A program made the position numbers and the translations under genes. DNA of 64,000 bases, taken from Bradyrhizobium cosmicum. Lineage in GTDB: Bacteria; Pseudomonadota; Alphaproteobacteria; Rhizobiales; Xanthobacteraceae. The stretch is taken from NCBI RefSeq assembly GCF_007290395.2, contig NZ_CP041656.2, positions 4,030,001-4,094,000 on the forward strand, read 5' to 3'. A model generated the notes under the pieces. It was not told the DNA's origin and ran no database searches. It was given only the letters and a program-made list of their open reading frames with translations. This document shows, in pieces, positions 19,183 to 28,241 of the stretch. The first letter of the stretch is position 1; every line of letters starts with the position of its first letter.

Positions 19183-20541
19183 TCAGAGCAGGTTGGCAAA
19201 GAATGGGTTCAGCATGCGCCCGGACGGATCCTCTTGCTTGACGTGCGCAGAGAACTGCGTCCATCGCTGCCCATACGCCGCCGTGACATGCTGCTTCGTG
19301 ATGAACGGACTTTGATTCAGCAAAGGAATGCCGTTCCTCTTGTACGCAAACTCATTGAACTCCTTCAAAAACCCGTCCCACGCCGGCCTGTCCGTATAAG
19401 CGTGAATGGGGTCGACTGAAAAAATGTCTCCGTCATGCGAATAGGACAGCAACGAATGCTCGTCCTTACGAATGAAATATGAGCCAAGCGCCATGTTGCA
19501 GCGAAAGTCATGGTCCTCGAAATACTTTTCGCTGAAGTCCACGTAGTCGCGCAGAACATTCAGCCATTCGTGGCGCGGAAAGGCCCAGAATGTAAATGCA
19601 TATCGCGCCGACGGCGGCGTTTGGCTGTAGTCGATCGTCTTGTCGGGATTGTACAGGGTGGCTCCGCCGGCCAGGTGCAGGAATGACATCAACAGCCTAT
19701 TGCCGACGAACCACGTGTCGAGCGTCGCATCCCTGAGAGGCTTGGTCGGGACGCTGCTGTCGATGAACCTGCCAACGCGGGCTTCCGCATAATTCCAGAG
19801 CTTCCGGCGGCTGGCGGCGAACAGCGCCCCCAACGGTCCAACCCTGTCGATGGGATGTCGCGTCTGAAAGTGCGCCTTTCGGCCGACCGTCCAGCAGATC
19901 AGGCCTCGCGACGCATCGATGATCCCATCCACTTCCTTCTCGGTCAGTTGTCCGATCGGGCGCGGCAAATATCTGAAGTGGATCGCCTCCAGCGGCTTGA
20001 TGCGAAAGGTGACCTCGTAAATCACGCCGCACAGTCCGTAACTCGAGCGCATCAGGTACATCAGGCCCGGGTTTGTGGCCTCCGACGCTTCCGCCAGATC
20101 GCCGCTGGGCGTCACCCACTTGATCGCTGTAATGTAAGAGCCGACCTGCCCGAACTCGCCGCCATCCAGGCCATCCTTGGTGTGGCAGCAGGCTGCCGCA
20201 CCGAGCGTCATGTTCCCGATCTCGATATTGGTCACGAACTGCAGATTCATCGCCCGCAACACCCGCGACGCGGCAATGAACTGGAGGCCCGCTTCGGCCG
20301 TGAACGTCATGCTGTGGGGATCGATCTTGAGGATGCGGCTCATCCGGGACATGTCGATGATCGTCCCGTCCGAGGATGCGCACGGCGTCAAGGAATGATA
20401 GCTGCCCATCGCCCGAACAGGACTTGGGTAGCCGTCGGCGTCCCTCAGGATCGATTGAATCTCGTCGACGGAGCGCGGCGACACGAGTTGCGCGGGAGAG
20501 CTTGTGATCCCGCCATCGTAATTGCGAACCATATTGCCCAT
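19183..20541 (-). CDS. FAD-linked oxidase (aldonolactone oxidase-like)
   Basis: Protein of about 452 residues. The N-terminal half is a FAD-binding domain of the vanillyl-alcohol oxidase/PCMH type, with VRAMGSYHSLTPC (the His is where covalent FAD often attaches) and IEIGNMTLGAAACC. The C-terminal half resembles the D-arabinono/L-gulono-lactone oxidase domain. It oxidises a sugar lactone or another alcohol using O2 or a carrier; the substrate is unknown. AGGGGG lies 8 bases before the ATG at 20541; a GTG at 20550 is the alternative. It is divergent from the heme peroxidase/P450 pair and could share a promoter region with it. Confidence 0.82.
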   Translation of the reverse strand: MGNMVRNYDGGITSSPAQLVSPRSVDEIQSILRDADGYPSPVRAMGSYHSLTPCASSDGTIIDMSRMSRILKIDPHSMTFTAEAGLQFIAASRVLRAMNLQFVTNIEIGNMTLGAAACCHTKDGLDGGEFGQVGSYITAIKWVTPSGDLAEASEATNPGLMYLMRSSYGLCGVIYEVTFRIKPLEAIHFRYLPRPIGQLTEKEVDGIIDASRGLICWTVGRKAHFQTRHPIDRVGPLGALFAASRRKLWNYAEARVGRFIDSSVPTKPLRDATLDTWFVGNRLLMSFLHLAGGATLYNPDKTIDYSQTPPSARYAFTFWAFPRHEWLNVLRDYVDFSEKYFEDHDFRCNMALGSYFIRKDEHSLLSYSHDGDIFSVDPIHAYTDRPAWDGFLKEFNEFAYKRNGIPLLNQSPFITKQHVTAAYGQRWTQFSAHVKQEDPSGRMLNPFFANLL

Positions 20542-20867
20542 CTGCGTCACCCCCTGGACGGCGAAACACGCAACTCAAGATGGCTTTTCGGTCTTGCCGA
20601 CGCCGGTGTCGGCCTGGTTCTCACGAGGTTGAAGTGCGTTGACGCGCAGCTTTGCCCCCGCTCACGCAAATTCAGCCGGGTCGCCTGTGCACCCCACGGC
20701 TGTATGGCATCCTATCCGAGCGAATATTCAACCAACAGGAAAAATTGAATGCCCGGCGACCGCGGCCTCCAGCAAGTCACGTTGGCAAGCGGGCACTTTG
20801 GTGCTATTGAACCACATTTATTGGTTGCAAGCCCAATTTATTCACGCGTTTGCGTTTGGGAGTGCCA
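20542..20867. promoter_or_regulatory. Divergent promoter region, FAD oxidase / heme peroxidase
   Basis: About 325 bases between two divergent genes. Near the peroxidase it becomes AT-rich, with two TTTATT copies (about 20816-20843) and a GGGAG ribosome-binding site at 20858-20862. I found no clear palindrome or sigma-70 match. Confidence 0.4.
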
Positions 20868-22688
20868 ATGTCCCGAGAGAACGATGGTTTTGTCTTCCAT
20901 CGTGGCCTGCTCCAAGGTGTCCTGGATATTGTGTTTCGGGCCATCAACTTCTTCGCCAGATGGGACCACCTGCCGACCCTGCTCGCGGCCGCAAATCTTT
21001 CGGTCTTCCGCAACCGGCTGCGGGAGCACAATCTCCACCATACCGGCTACGGGACGACATCGCCTGGCTGGAGCACTGGCAACGAGCGCTGGCGGTCCGC
21101 CGACGGCTCATTCAACAGCCTCGATCATCCACGCATGGGCATGGCTGGCGCCCGGTTCGGACGCAATTTTCCGCTGCCGGAATGCGTGCCGGACAGCGGC
21201 AGCGATCTGCTCGACCCCAGCCCGCGCGTGATTTCGCAGGAATTGCTGGCTCGCCACACCTTCATTCCCGCGACCAGCATCAATCTGCTTGCCGCCGCCT
21301 GGATCCAGTTCGAAACGCACAATTGGTTCAGCCATGGGTTGCCGAAGCCGGGCAACGAATTCAAGATTCCACTTCCGCCAGGCGACGACTGGCCTAAAGA
21401 GGAGCTGATCGACGGCTGCATGAAGATCCGTCGCACGGTTTGCGACGCATCAACGCGCGAACCATGGCTCGGCGCCACCCCGACATTTCGCAACCTCAAC
21501 TCGCACTGGTGGGACGCCGGACAGATCTACGGCAGCAGTCGCGAAAGGCAGATGCAGATTCGCTCCGGGGTCGATGGCAAGATCGCGGTCGGCAACGACG
21601 GAATGCTTCCAGCCGATCCAGATCATCAGGGAGCTGATCTCACCGGCTTCAACGACAATTGGTGGGTCGGGCTCGGCCTGCTGCACAATCTCTTCGCACG
21701 CGAGCACAACGTCATCTGCGATGGCTTGAAGACGCGGTATCCGACCTGGGGCGACGAGGAGCTGTTCCAGCGCGCGCGCCTGATCAACGCGGCCCTGATC
21801 GCCAAGATCCATACCGTCGAATGGACGCCGGGCATCCTCGGCCATCCTGCGCTCGACCTCAGCATGCACGCCAACTGGTCGGGGATACCGAACCGGGTGC
21901 TGCGCGCGGTGCTCGGCAAGGACAGCGAAGCCGCCTACGGCATCATCGGCTCTTCGACCGACCAGCATAGCGCGCCCTACGCGATGACCGAGGAATTCAC
22001 CGCCGTCTACCGCCTGCACCCGCTGGTCCCGGACAAGATGGAGGTGCGGAAGCTCGATACCACGGACTCGAAATCCTACGATCTGGTCGATATGCAGGGA
22101 CGAGCCTCCCGCGCGTTCATGCAGACTCACGGCTTCGTCGACCTGCTCTACTCTTTCGGCACGGCTCATCCCGGCGCCATTCGCCTGCACAACTACCCCA
22201 ACTTCCTTCGCAAATTCACAAAGGACGACCAGCCGCTGCTCGACGTCGCCGCGATCGATATCATGCGCGACCGCGAACGCGGCGTGCCGCGCTACAACCG
22301 CTTCCGCGAGTTGGTCGGCAAAAAGCGGGTTACGACATTCGAGGAAATCACCAGCATTCCCGGCGCGGCAAGGAAGATGCGCGCGATCTACAAGGGCGAC
22401 GTCGACCGCGTCGATCTGATGGTCGGGCTGTTGGCCGAGGACCTGCCGGACGGTTTTGGCTTCAGCGATACCGCCTTCCGCATCTTCATCCTGATGGCAT
22501 CGCGGCGTCTCAAGAGCGACCGCTTCTTCACCGACGACTACCGGGCGGAAGTCTATACCGACTTCGGTCTCGACTGGATCCAAAACAACGGAATGAAATC
22601 AGTACTGCTGCGGCACGTGCCGCAACTCGGCCCGGCGCTCGAGGGCGTCAACAACAGCTTTGCCCCCTGGAACGTATCGGGAGGCTGA
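20868..22688 (+). CDS. Heme peroxidase/dioxygenase, plant alpha-dioxygenase-like
   Basis: Protein of 606 residues in the animal heme peroxidase (cyclooxygenase) superfamily, closest in pattern to plant fatty-acid alpha-dioxygenases. AAAWIQFETHNWFSH carries the distal heme His151. NDNWWVGLGLLHNLFAREHN matches the conserved central block. TEEFTAVYRLHPLVPD carries Tyr381, equivalent to the cyclooxygenase/alpha-DOX radical tyrosine, and His384 as proximal heme ligand. All residues needed for fatty-acid dioxygenation are present, so it probably makes fatty-acid hydroperoxides. Length matches plant enzymes (about 640). There is no signal peptide. The ATG at 20868 follows GGGAG. It ends 3 bases before the P450-like gene, so the two are translationally linked. 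Confidence 0.87.
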   Translation: MSRENDGFVFHRGLLQGVLDIVFRAINFFARWDHLPTLLAAANLSVFRNRLREHNLHHTGYGTTSPGWSTGNERWRSADGSFNSLDHPRMGMAGARFGRNFPLPECVPDSGSDLLDPSPRVISQELLARHTFIPATSINLLAAAWIQFETHNWFSHGLPKPGNEFKIPLPPGDDWPKEELIDGCMKIRRTVCDASTREPWLGATPTFRNLNSHWWDAGQIYGSSRERQMQIRSGVDGKIAVGNDGMLPADPDHQGADLTGFNDNWWVGLGLLHNLFAREHNVICDGLKTRYPTWGDEELFQRARLINAALIAKIHTVEWTPGILGHPALDLSMHANWSGIPNRVLRAVLGKDSEAAYGIIGSSTDQHSAPYAMTEEFTAVYRLHPLVPDKMEVRKLDTTDSKSYDLVDMQGRASRAFMQTHGFVDLLYSFGTAHPGAIRLHNYPNFLRKFTKDDQPLLDVAAIDIMRDRERGVPRYNRFRELVGKKRVTTFEEITSIPGAARKMRAIYKGDVDRVDLMVGLLAEDLPDGFGFSDTAFRIFILMASRRLKSDRFFTDDYRAEVYTDFGLDWIQNNGMKSVLLRHVPQLGPALEGVNNSFAPWNVSGG

Positions 22689-22691
22689 GCC

Positions 22692-23591
22692 ATGGCTCTC
22701 GTCATCAGCATTCCGGGCCTTGTCCGCCTCGCGATCGTTCGCGATCCGGACGAGCTGCTCCGCGTCAATGATGCGGGGACGGTCACCCGACCATTGTCCG
22801 GCCGCGGTGGCCTATTCAATCGCTCGGTCGCGGCAAAGCTCGCGGCTTTTCGCACGGCTGATGGCGATATCTGGCCGGCGTTTCGTGACCGGTACGATCC
22901 GTTGCGCGCGGTGCATCAGGCGAAGCTCGAATCCAGGCTTTCGAACGTCGAGCCACTGTTGCAAGACATCGCGCCGGAGATCACCGAGCTCGGAAACTAT
23001 GTCGGCGGCGGGCATGCGCATCGCGGCATGGGCGTCGTCGTTCAGCAAGCAGTGGGCCGGCTCTTCTTCGCCGACTATGTCGCGAGCGAGGAGTCCTATG
23101 AGGCAGCGCGGACGTTGCAGGCCTGGCTGTCGGCCTGGCCGCTGCGCGCGTGCTGGATCAAGCACAGCGGCGCGTTGAAGGCCTCGCTCGATCGGATCGA
23201 GGCGGCCTCGCGCGGCAATATGGCTTGCGCGCATGCAACAGCGCTTGCATTGGAGAATCTCGTTATGTCGATCGAGCTGATGCGCGAGCTGGCACGGCAT
23301 GGCGATAATCTGGCGAAGATCGAACCACAGGAAGCGGCGATCCGCACCCTGCGCGCGCCGGCACGCGTGGTCCGCGAGACGCGCGACGGCGATTTCATAG
23401 GGACGCTCCGGCTGCGATCACGAACATTGATCCTGCTGGCGCTTGAGGATGCCCACCAGCAAGACGCCGCCAAGCTGGGCTTCGCATTCTTCACCGGCAC
23501 CTGGAATCAGTGCCCGGCGCACGGCCTCGTCCCGACCTTGCTCCGCAAGGTCTGGGAGGCGGCCAAGACCAGCGCGGAAAGACGTGCGTGA
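22692..23591 (+). CDS. Miniature cytochrome P450-like protein paired with the dioxygenase
   Basis: Protein of 299 residues. The C terminus reads FAFFTGTWNQCPAHGLV with Cys274 in the position of the P450 heme-thiolate cysteine. Before it, EAAIRTLRAPARVVRET and LRLRSRTLILLALEDAH match the K-helix and beta-sheet region of P450s. It is about 100 residues shorter than a normal P450. The I-helix oxygen-activation motif (A/G-G-x-D/E-T) is not visible, and ExxR is altered to ExxxR. That pattern fits P450s such as plant CYP74 or fungal diol/PPO synthases, which rearrange hydroperoxides instead of activating O2. It probably acts on the product of the preceding gene. An inactive relic is the alternative. 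Confidence 0.68.
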   Translation: MALVISIPGLVRLAIVRDPDELLRVNDAGTVTRPLSGRGGLFNRSVAAKLAAFRTADGDIWPAFRDRYDPLRAVHQAKLESRLSNVEPLLQDIAPEITELGNYVGGGHAHRGMGVVVQQAVGRLFFADYVASEESYEAARTLQAWLSAWPLRACWIKHSGALKASLDRIEAASRGNMACAHATALALENLVMSIELMRELARHGDNLAKIEPQEAAIRTLRAPARVVRETRDGDFIGTLRLRSRTLILLALEDAHQQDAAKLGFAFFTGTWNQCPAHGLVPTLLRKVWEAAKTSAERRA

Positions 23592-23622
23592 ACAACGCCG
23601 CGCAAGATTGCCGCCAAGCGCC

Positions 23623-24351
23623 CTAGCAAGCGAGCCTGTCGGCAATCCCGCCAAAATCCCTGGCGACGATGTCCCAATTGCCGGTGGCCTCGAAGTCCAC
23701 CTTCTGCAACGGACCGTACTCGGTCGGCCGGGCCACGAACGCCGTCTTCAGCCCGTTCTTCTGGGCGGCGCCTAGATCGCCATTGTGGGCAGCGACCATC
23801 ATCACCTCTTCCGGCTTGAGGCACAGCAGACGCGCGGCGCCGAGATAGGTCTCGGGATCGGGCTTGTAGTGCTCGAACAGCTCGGCCGACATGATGAGGT
23901 CCCAGGGAAGGCCCGCAAACTTCGCCATGTTGGTGAGCAGCGCCACGTTGCCGTTCGAGAGCGGTGCGATCACGAACTTCGTCTTCAGCCGGGTCAGGCC
24001 GGCGACGCTGTCGGGCCAGGGATGCAGACGGTGCCAGCCCTTGGTGAGGTGGTCGAGATCGGCGTCCGTGAGGCCCTTGATTGCAAACTTCTCGACCAGC
24101 TTGTCCAGCGAGCGGCGGTGCAGGTCGTCCAGCATAACATAGCCACGCTCGGGGTGCTTGCGCACGTCGTCCATGGAGGCCGTATACATGGCGCGCCAGC
24201 CGTCGACGAGGGCGGTCCAGTCCGCACTGATGCCGCGCCCCTTCGCCCACCACATGAAGTCGGTGATCAGGCTGGTGCGCCAGTCCACGACGGTGCCGAA
24301 CACGTCGAAGACGAGGGCTTTGACGGCGGTGAGATCGGACGTCGTGGTCAT
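23623..24351 (-). CDS. Haloacid dehalogenase type II (L-2-haloacid dehalogenase-like)
   Basis: Protein of 242 residues of the HAD superfamily. Motif I is LVFDVFGTVVDW with the nucleophilic Asp; motif II is APLSNGN; the Lys is in HYKPDPETY; and motif III/IV is MVAAHNGDL. This order and the AAHxxDL form are typical of L-2-haloacid dehalogenases, which hydrolyse haloalkanoic acids to hydroxy acids. Activity on another substrate is possible. GGAG precedes the ATG at 24351. It is convergent with the P450-like gene, 31 bases apart. Confidence 0.88.
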   Translation of the reverse strand: MTTTSDLTAVKALVFDVFGTVVDWRTSLITDFMWWAKGRGISADWTALVDGWRAMYTASMDDVRKHPERGYVMLDDLHRRSLDKLVEKFAIKGLTDADLDHLTKGWHRLHPWPDSVAGLTRLKTKFVIAPLSNGNVALLTNMAKFAGLPWDLIMSAELFEHYKPDPETYLGAARLLCLKPEEVMMVAAHNGDLGAAQKNGLKTAFVARPTEYGPLQKVDFEATGNWDIVARDFGGIADRLAC

Positions 24352-24515
24352 GCTTGGCTCCGCTGATTTTCCTCCGGCCGGCTGGCTCCGGTCGAGATCG
24401 AGGGCTTTAAAGCATGATCCCTTTCATGCAACAATAGCGCTAGTCGGTCACACCAAGCACGTCCAGGACGAGCCCGGTGACCGGTATCAACCAGCCGGAG
24501 TGCAGCACATCTGCC

Positions 24516-25709
24516 ATGACCGTCGCCGTTGCATATATCTTGCTCGAGGATGCCCGCCTCCCCAATGAGAGAGCTTTAATCGAGACGCTGCGCGTTCGTC
24601 ATCCCGGCCTGCGGTGGGACAGCTTCCCAGCCGCAGCAAGCAACGACATCGACGGTCCGATGTTCATCCGCGTCGACGATCATCTCATGACGATCCTGTT
24701 GATGCCCGCACCCATGCCCTACGATCAGCAAATGTGGCAGCGCGCCTCATGGGTATGGCCCGAAGCCTTCCACGCAGCAGGCCGCCACCGAGCGCATCTC
24801 GTCGTCTCGACGATGGGCTCTGCCGAAAACATCGCAGAAACCAAAGCGCTCGGGTTCGCTGAGAATGCGCGCCTCACGACGGCCTTTGTCGGCGCCGTGC
24901 TCGAAGCACTGCCTGGCTGCCTCGGCGTCGTCTGGGGCGGACAGGTTGGACGCTCTCCTGAAGAGTGGCTCGAGCAGTCACCGCGCGCGTTCGATCCCTT
25001 TCCGGATCACCCATACACTCTATGGATGGAGATCGTGCACTTCGTGAGCGGAAAGACGATTGGCGCGTACACGACCGGCCTATCCTCATTCATCGGACGA
25101 GAGATCGAATTTGAGGTGGACGGGCTTGACCAACGCGGCGTCACCGTTCGCGTCGCCAACGCTTCGTCCTATTTGATTGCAAATGGCCTCGACAAAAACT
25201 TCGATAGCTTGAAGGTGTACCAGGACGATGACGAGAACGTCGGTGCCTTTTTAATACTCCACCGCAGCTCGCGATTTGGGATAGGGCCAGTGGTTTCGTT
25301 CTCCTCTCTTCGCGATCGAGCCGGAAGGCTTAAGACCTACCCGATCATCCCCGCCTCTATCGCCCGACATCACCCGCTTCTGGTCATGCTGAGCAAGGTC
25401 GGGCTTTTTGATCCGACCAAGACTGAAAATCAAATCGAACTGCGACCAGATCACTACGTTTCGGAAATCCGTCTCGATAGCCTGGATGACGGACTGTCAG
25501 GCGCGCTGTCGAAAATGCTCGCAACAGACGCCTATGCCGAGGCGGACACGAGAGCGCGACGCGCCCTCGCCAGCGGAGACATCGCTTCCGCGAGGTCTTT
25601 TCTTCTGCCTTGGGCCACGGAAGTCGGCCAGCTTCAATCGGCAGTCCAGCTCGCACTGACCCTGTGCGATGCCTTCATGTTCATGCCGGCGCCGCCTCGC
25701 CACCTCTAG
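24516..25709 (+). CDS. DUF4261-like protein of unknown function
   Basis: Protein of 397 residues. It resembles DUF4261-containing proteins: an N-terminal region (MTVAVAYILLEDARLP), PYTLWMEIVHFVSGKTIGAYTTGLSSFIGREIEF in the middle, then a C-terminal helical part. No catalytic motif or membrane segment is visible. Members of this group often lie near toxin, tetratricopeptide or secretion genes, but none is here. The ATG at 24516 fits; a frame open from 24477 adds nothing recognisable. Function unknown. Confidence 0.6.
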   Translation: MTVAVAYILLEDARLPNERALIETLRVRHPGLRWDSFPAAASNDIDGPMFIRVDDHLMTILLMPAPMPYDQQMWQRASWVWPEAFHAAGRHRAHLVVSTMGSAENIAETKALGFAENARLTTAFVGAVLEALPGCLGVVWGGQVGRSPEEWLEQSPRAFDPFPDHPYTLWMEIVHFVSGKTIGAYTTGLSSFIGREIEFEVDGLDQRGVTVRVANASSYLIANGLDKNFDSLKVYQDDDENVGAFLILHRSSRFGIGPVVSFSSLRDRAGRLKTYPIIPASIARHHPLLVMLSKVGLFDPTKTENQIELRPDHYVSEIRLDSLDDGLSGALSKMLATDAYAEADTRARRALASGDIASARSFLLPWATEVGQLQSAVQLALTLCDAFMFMPAPPRHL

Positions 25710-25807
25710 CAGACGACACGGAATGATTGGATGCCCACTCGCGGTCCATCCGCGGCGACCGTCCGTCTGAGTCAGCCGTACGACCGCGCGCTGGACGATC
25801 GCGGCAC

Positions 25808-26809
25808 TCAATCCAGATGGAACTTCGCCAGCTCGCGGTGCTCGGCCTTGATGTAGCGCACCGTGCCGGTGACGGAGCGCATCACCACCGTCTCGGTCTC
25901 GATCACGCCGTCCTTGCGGAACTTGACACCCGACAGCAGCGAGCCCGTGGTGACGCCGGTGGCGGCGAACAGACAATCGCCGCGCGCCATGTCCTCGATG
26001 CCGTAGATCATCTTGGGATCGTTGACACCCATCTTGGCGGCACGCTCGATCTTCTCGCCGGAATCGAGGATCAGGCGGCACTGCATCTGGCCGCCGATGC
26101 AGCGCAGCGCCACGGCCGCAAGCACGCCTTCCGGTGCACCGCCGGTGCCGAGATACATGTCGACGCCGGTGTTGTCGGGGTCGGCGCAGTGGATCACGCC
26201 GGCGACGTCGCCGTCGGTGATGAGGCGCACGGCGGCACCGGTCGAGCGCACGCTCTCGATGATGCTGGCATGGCGCGGACGGTCGAGCACGAGCACGGTG
26301 ATGCCGTCAGGCTGGACGCCCTTGGCCTTGGCGAGGCGGCGGACGTTTTCGGCCGGCGTGGCGTCGAGCTCGACGACGCCCTTGGCATAGCCGGGGCCGA
26401 TCGCGAGCTTCTGCATGTAGACGTCGGGCGCGTGCAACAGCGTGCCGCCGTCGGCCATCGCCATCGTGGCGATCGAGCCCGGCATGTTCTTGGCGCACAG
26501 CGTGGTGCCTTCGAGCGGGTCGACCGCGATGTCGACCTGCGGGCCGGCGTTCATGCCGACCTTCTCGCCGATGAAGAGCATCGGCGCCTCGTCGCGCTCG
26601 CCCTCGCCGATCACGATGGTGCCTTCGATCGGCAGCTTGTTGAGCTCGCGCCGCATCGCGTCCACCGCGGCCTGGTCGGCCGCCTTCTCATTGCCGTGTC
26701 CGCGCAACCGCGCCGACGACACCGCCGCCCGCTCCGTCACGCGCACGATCTCCAGCGTGAGGATGCGCTCGAGCAACGCTTGCGGCGGGACTGAAATATG
26801 GGTCGACAT
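25808..26809 (-). CDS. glpX: Class II fructose-1,6-bisphosphatase
   Basis: Protein of 333 residues, the usual GlpX length. IVIGEGERDEAPMLFIGE and VDPLEGTTLCA are the metal- and phosphate-binding motifs of the lithium-sensitive phosphatase fold. It removes the 1-phosphate from fructose-1,6-bisphosphate in gluconeogenesis and the Calvin cycle. AAGGAG precedes the ATG at 26809. It follows hom after 86 bases, probably in one operon with hom and the aminotransferase. recJ, its usual downstream neighbour, is displaced to the start of the window. Confidence 0.95.
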   Translation of the reverse strand: MSTHISVPPQALLERILTLEIVRVTERAAVSSARLRGHGNEKAADQAAVDAMRRELNKLPIEGTIVIGEGERDEAPMLFIGEKVGMNAGPQVDIAVDPLEGTTLCAKNMPGSIATMAMADGGTLLHAPDVYMQKLAIGPGYAKGVVELDATPAENVRRLAKAKGVQPDGITVLVLDRPRHASIIESVRSTGAAVRLITDGDVAGVIHCADPDNTGVDMYLGTGGAPEGVLAAVALRCIGGQMQCRLILDSGEKIERAAKMGVNDPKMIYGIEDMARGDCLFAATGVTTGSLLSGVKFRKDGVIETETVVMRSVTGTVRYIKAEHRELAKFHLD

Positions 26810-26870
26810 CGGCTAACTCCTTCGAAACAGTTTTGGACGGAAATCTCCGCCCGCATCAACTCGCAACACC

Positions 26871-26890
26871 TGCGGTTCGTTCGAACCGCA
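26871..26890. terminator. Hairpin between hom and glpX
   Basis: Perfect 9-base arms (26871-26879, 26882-26890) with a two-base loop, 5 bases after the hom stop. No T tract, so it more likely adjusts expression between the two genes than ends the transcript. Confidence 0.4.
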
Positions 26891-26895
26891 TCGGT

Positions 26896-28212
26896 TCAGT
26901 TCTTCTCGATCCGTATCACCTGCGGCCGTCCGCTGATCACCTTGTCCTTCTGCACGGCGGCGAGCGCGCGGCGCACGGCGTCCTCATGCGTGGCATAAGT
27001 GATCAGGATGACGGGCACGGGCACCGCCTTGCCGTCGGCGGGCGCAGCGCCGCCATTGGGATGACGCTGCACGATCGACTCGATCGAAATCTTCTGCTCC
27101 GCAAGCCGGGTCGCGATCGCGGCCGCCGTACCCGGGAAGTCACGCGCCAGCAGGCGAATGTAGTAGCCGCCCTCGTGCCGCTCCATCGGCGCCTTGCTGG
27201 TGTCGCGCAGCTGCGCGATCGGCCGGCCGAACGGATTGGCGCGGATGCCGCGCGCGACATCGGCGATATCGGCGACGACGGCCGATGCGGTCGCGGCGCC
27301 GCCGGCACCGGGCCCGACCAGCGTGATCGGCGGAATGCCCTCGCCATCGATCGTGACCGCATTGGTGACACCCATCACCTGCGCGATCGAGGAGGATTTG
27401 GGAACCATGGTCGGATGCACGCGCTGCTCGATGCCCTTGGCGGTGCGAACGGCAACGCCGAGCAGCTTGAGCCGGTAACCGAGCTCGTCGGCCGCGCGCA
27501 GGTCCTCCGGCGCGATGGATGAGATACCCTCGACATACACCGCGCTTTGAGCAACTTTCGTGCCGAAAGCGAGGCTGGCGAGGATCGCGAGCTTCTGCGC
27601 GGTATCGTGGCCGTCCACGTCGAAGGATGGGTTGGCCTCGGCATAGCCGAGCCGCTGCGCATCCTTGAGACATTCGGCGAAGGACAGGCCCTCCTGCTCC
27701 ATCCGGGTCAGGATGTAATTGCAGGTGCCGTTGAGGATGCCGTAGACGCGGTTGATGCCGGTTCCCGCAAGACCCTCGCGTAACGTTTTGATGACGGGGA
27801 TCGCGGCGCCGACGGCTGCCTCGTAATTCAGCGCACCGCCGTGCTTTTCGGCGGCCTTCGCCATTTTCAGGCCGTGCTTGGCGAGCAACGCCTTGTTGGC
27901 GGTGACGACGGACTTTCCGGCGTTGAGCGCAGCTTCCACCGCAGACAGCGCGGGATCGCCGGCGCCGCCCATCAGTTCGACGAAGCAGTCGATACCGGGA
28001 TGCGTGGCCAGCGCCATCGGATCCTTGACCCATTCGACGCCGCGCAGGTCGACGCTGCGCTTCTTCGCCTTGGAGCGCGCGGTGACGGCAACGACGCGAA
28101 TACCGCGGCCGCTGCGGCCCGCGAGCACGCGCGCCTGCGTTTCAATCAAACGGACAACTTCGGCGCCCACGGTGCCGAGCCCCGCTATGCCCACTTTCAG
28201 GGGTGCAACCAT
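26896..28212 (-). CDS. hom: Homoserine dehydrogenase
   Basis: Protein of 438 residues. The N-terminal Rossmann motif GIAGLGTVGAEV binds NAD(P). The central catalytic region includes KSVVTANKALLAKHG and LNYEAAVGAAIPVIKT, and the last 80 residues form an ACT domain (YIRLLARDFPGTAAAI) that gives threonine feedback inhibition. It reduces aspartate semialdehyde to homoserine in Thr/Met/Ile synthesis. AAGG lies 4 bases before the ATG. It is 29 bases from the upstream aminotransferase, so cotranscription is likely. Confidence 0.96.
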   Translation of the reverse strand: MVAPLKVGIAGLGTVGAEVVRLIETQARVLAGRSGRGIRVVAVTARSKAKKRSVDLRGVEWVKDPMALATHPGIDCFVELMGGAGDPALSAVEAALNAGKSVVTANKALLAKHGLKMAKAAEKHGGALNYEAAVGAAIPVIKTLREGLAGTGINRVYGILNGTCNYILTRMEQEGLSFAECLKDAQRLGYAEANPSFDVDGHDTAQKLAILASLAFGTKVAQSAVYVEGISSIAPEDLRAADELGYRLKLLGVAVRTAKGIEQRVHPTMVPKSSSIAQVMGVTNAVTIDGEGIPPITLVGPGAGGAATASAVVADIADVARGIRANPFGRPIAQLRDTSKAPMERHEGGYYIRLLARDFPGTAAAIATRLAEQKISIESIVQRHPNGGAAPADGKAVPVPVILITYATHEDAVRRALAAVQKDKVISGRPQVIRIEKN

Positions 28213-28241
28213 GATGCCTTGGAAAACCTGTCGAAGAGAAC

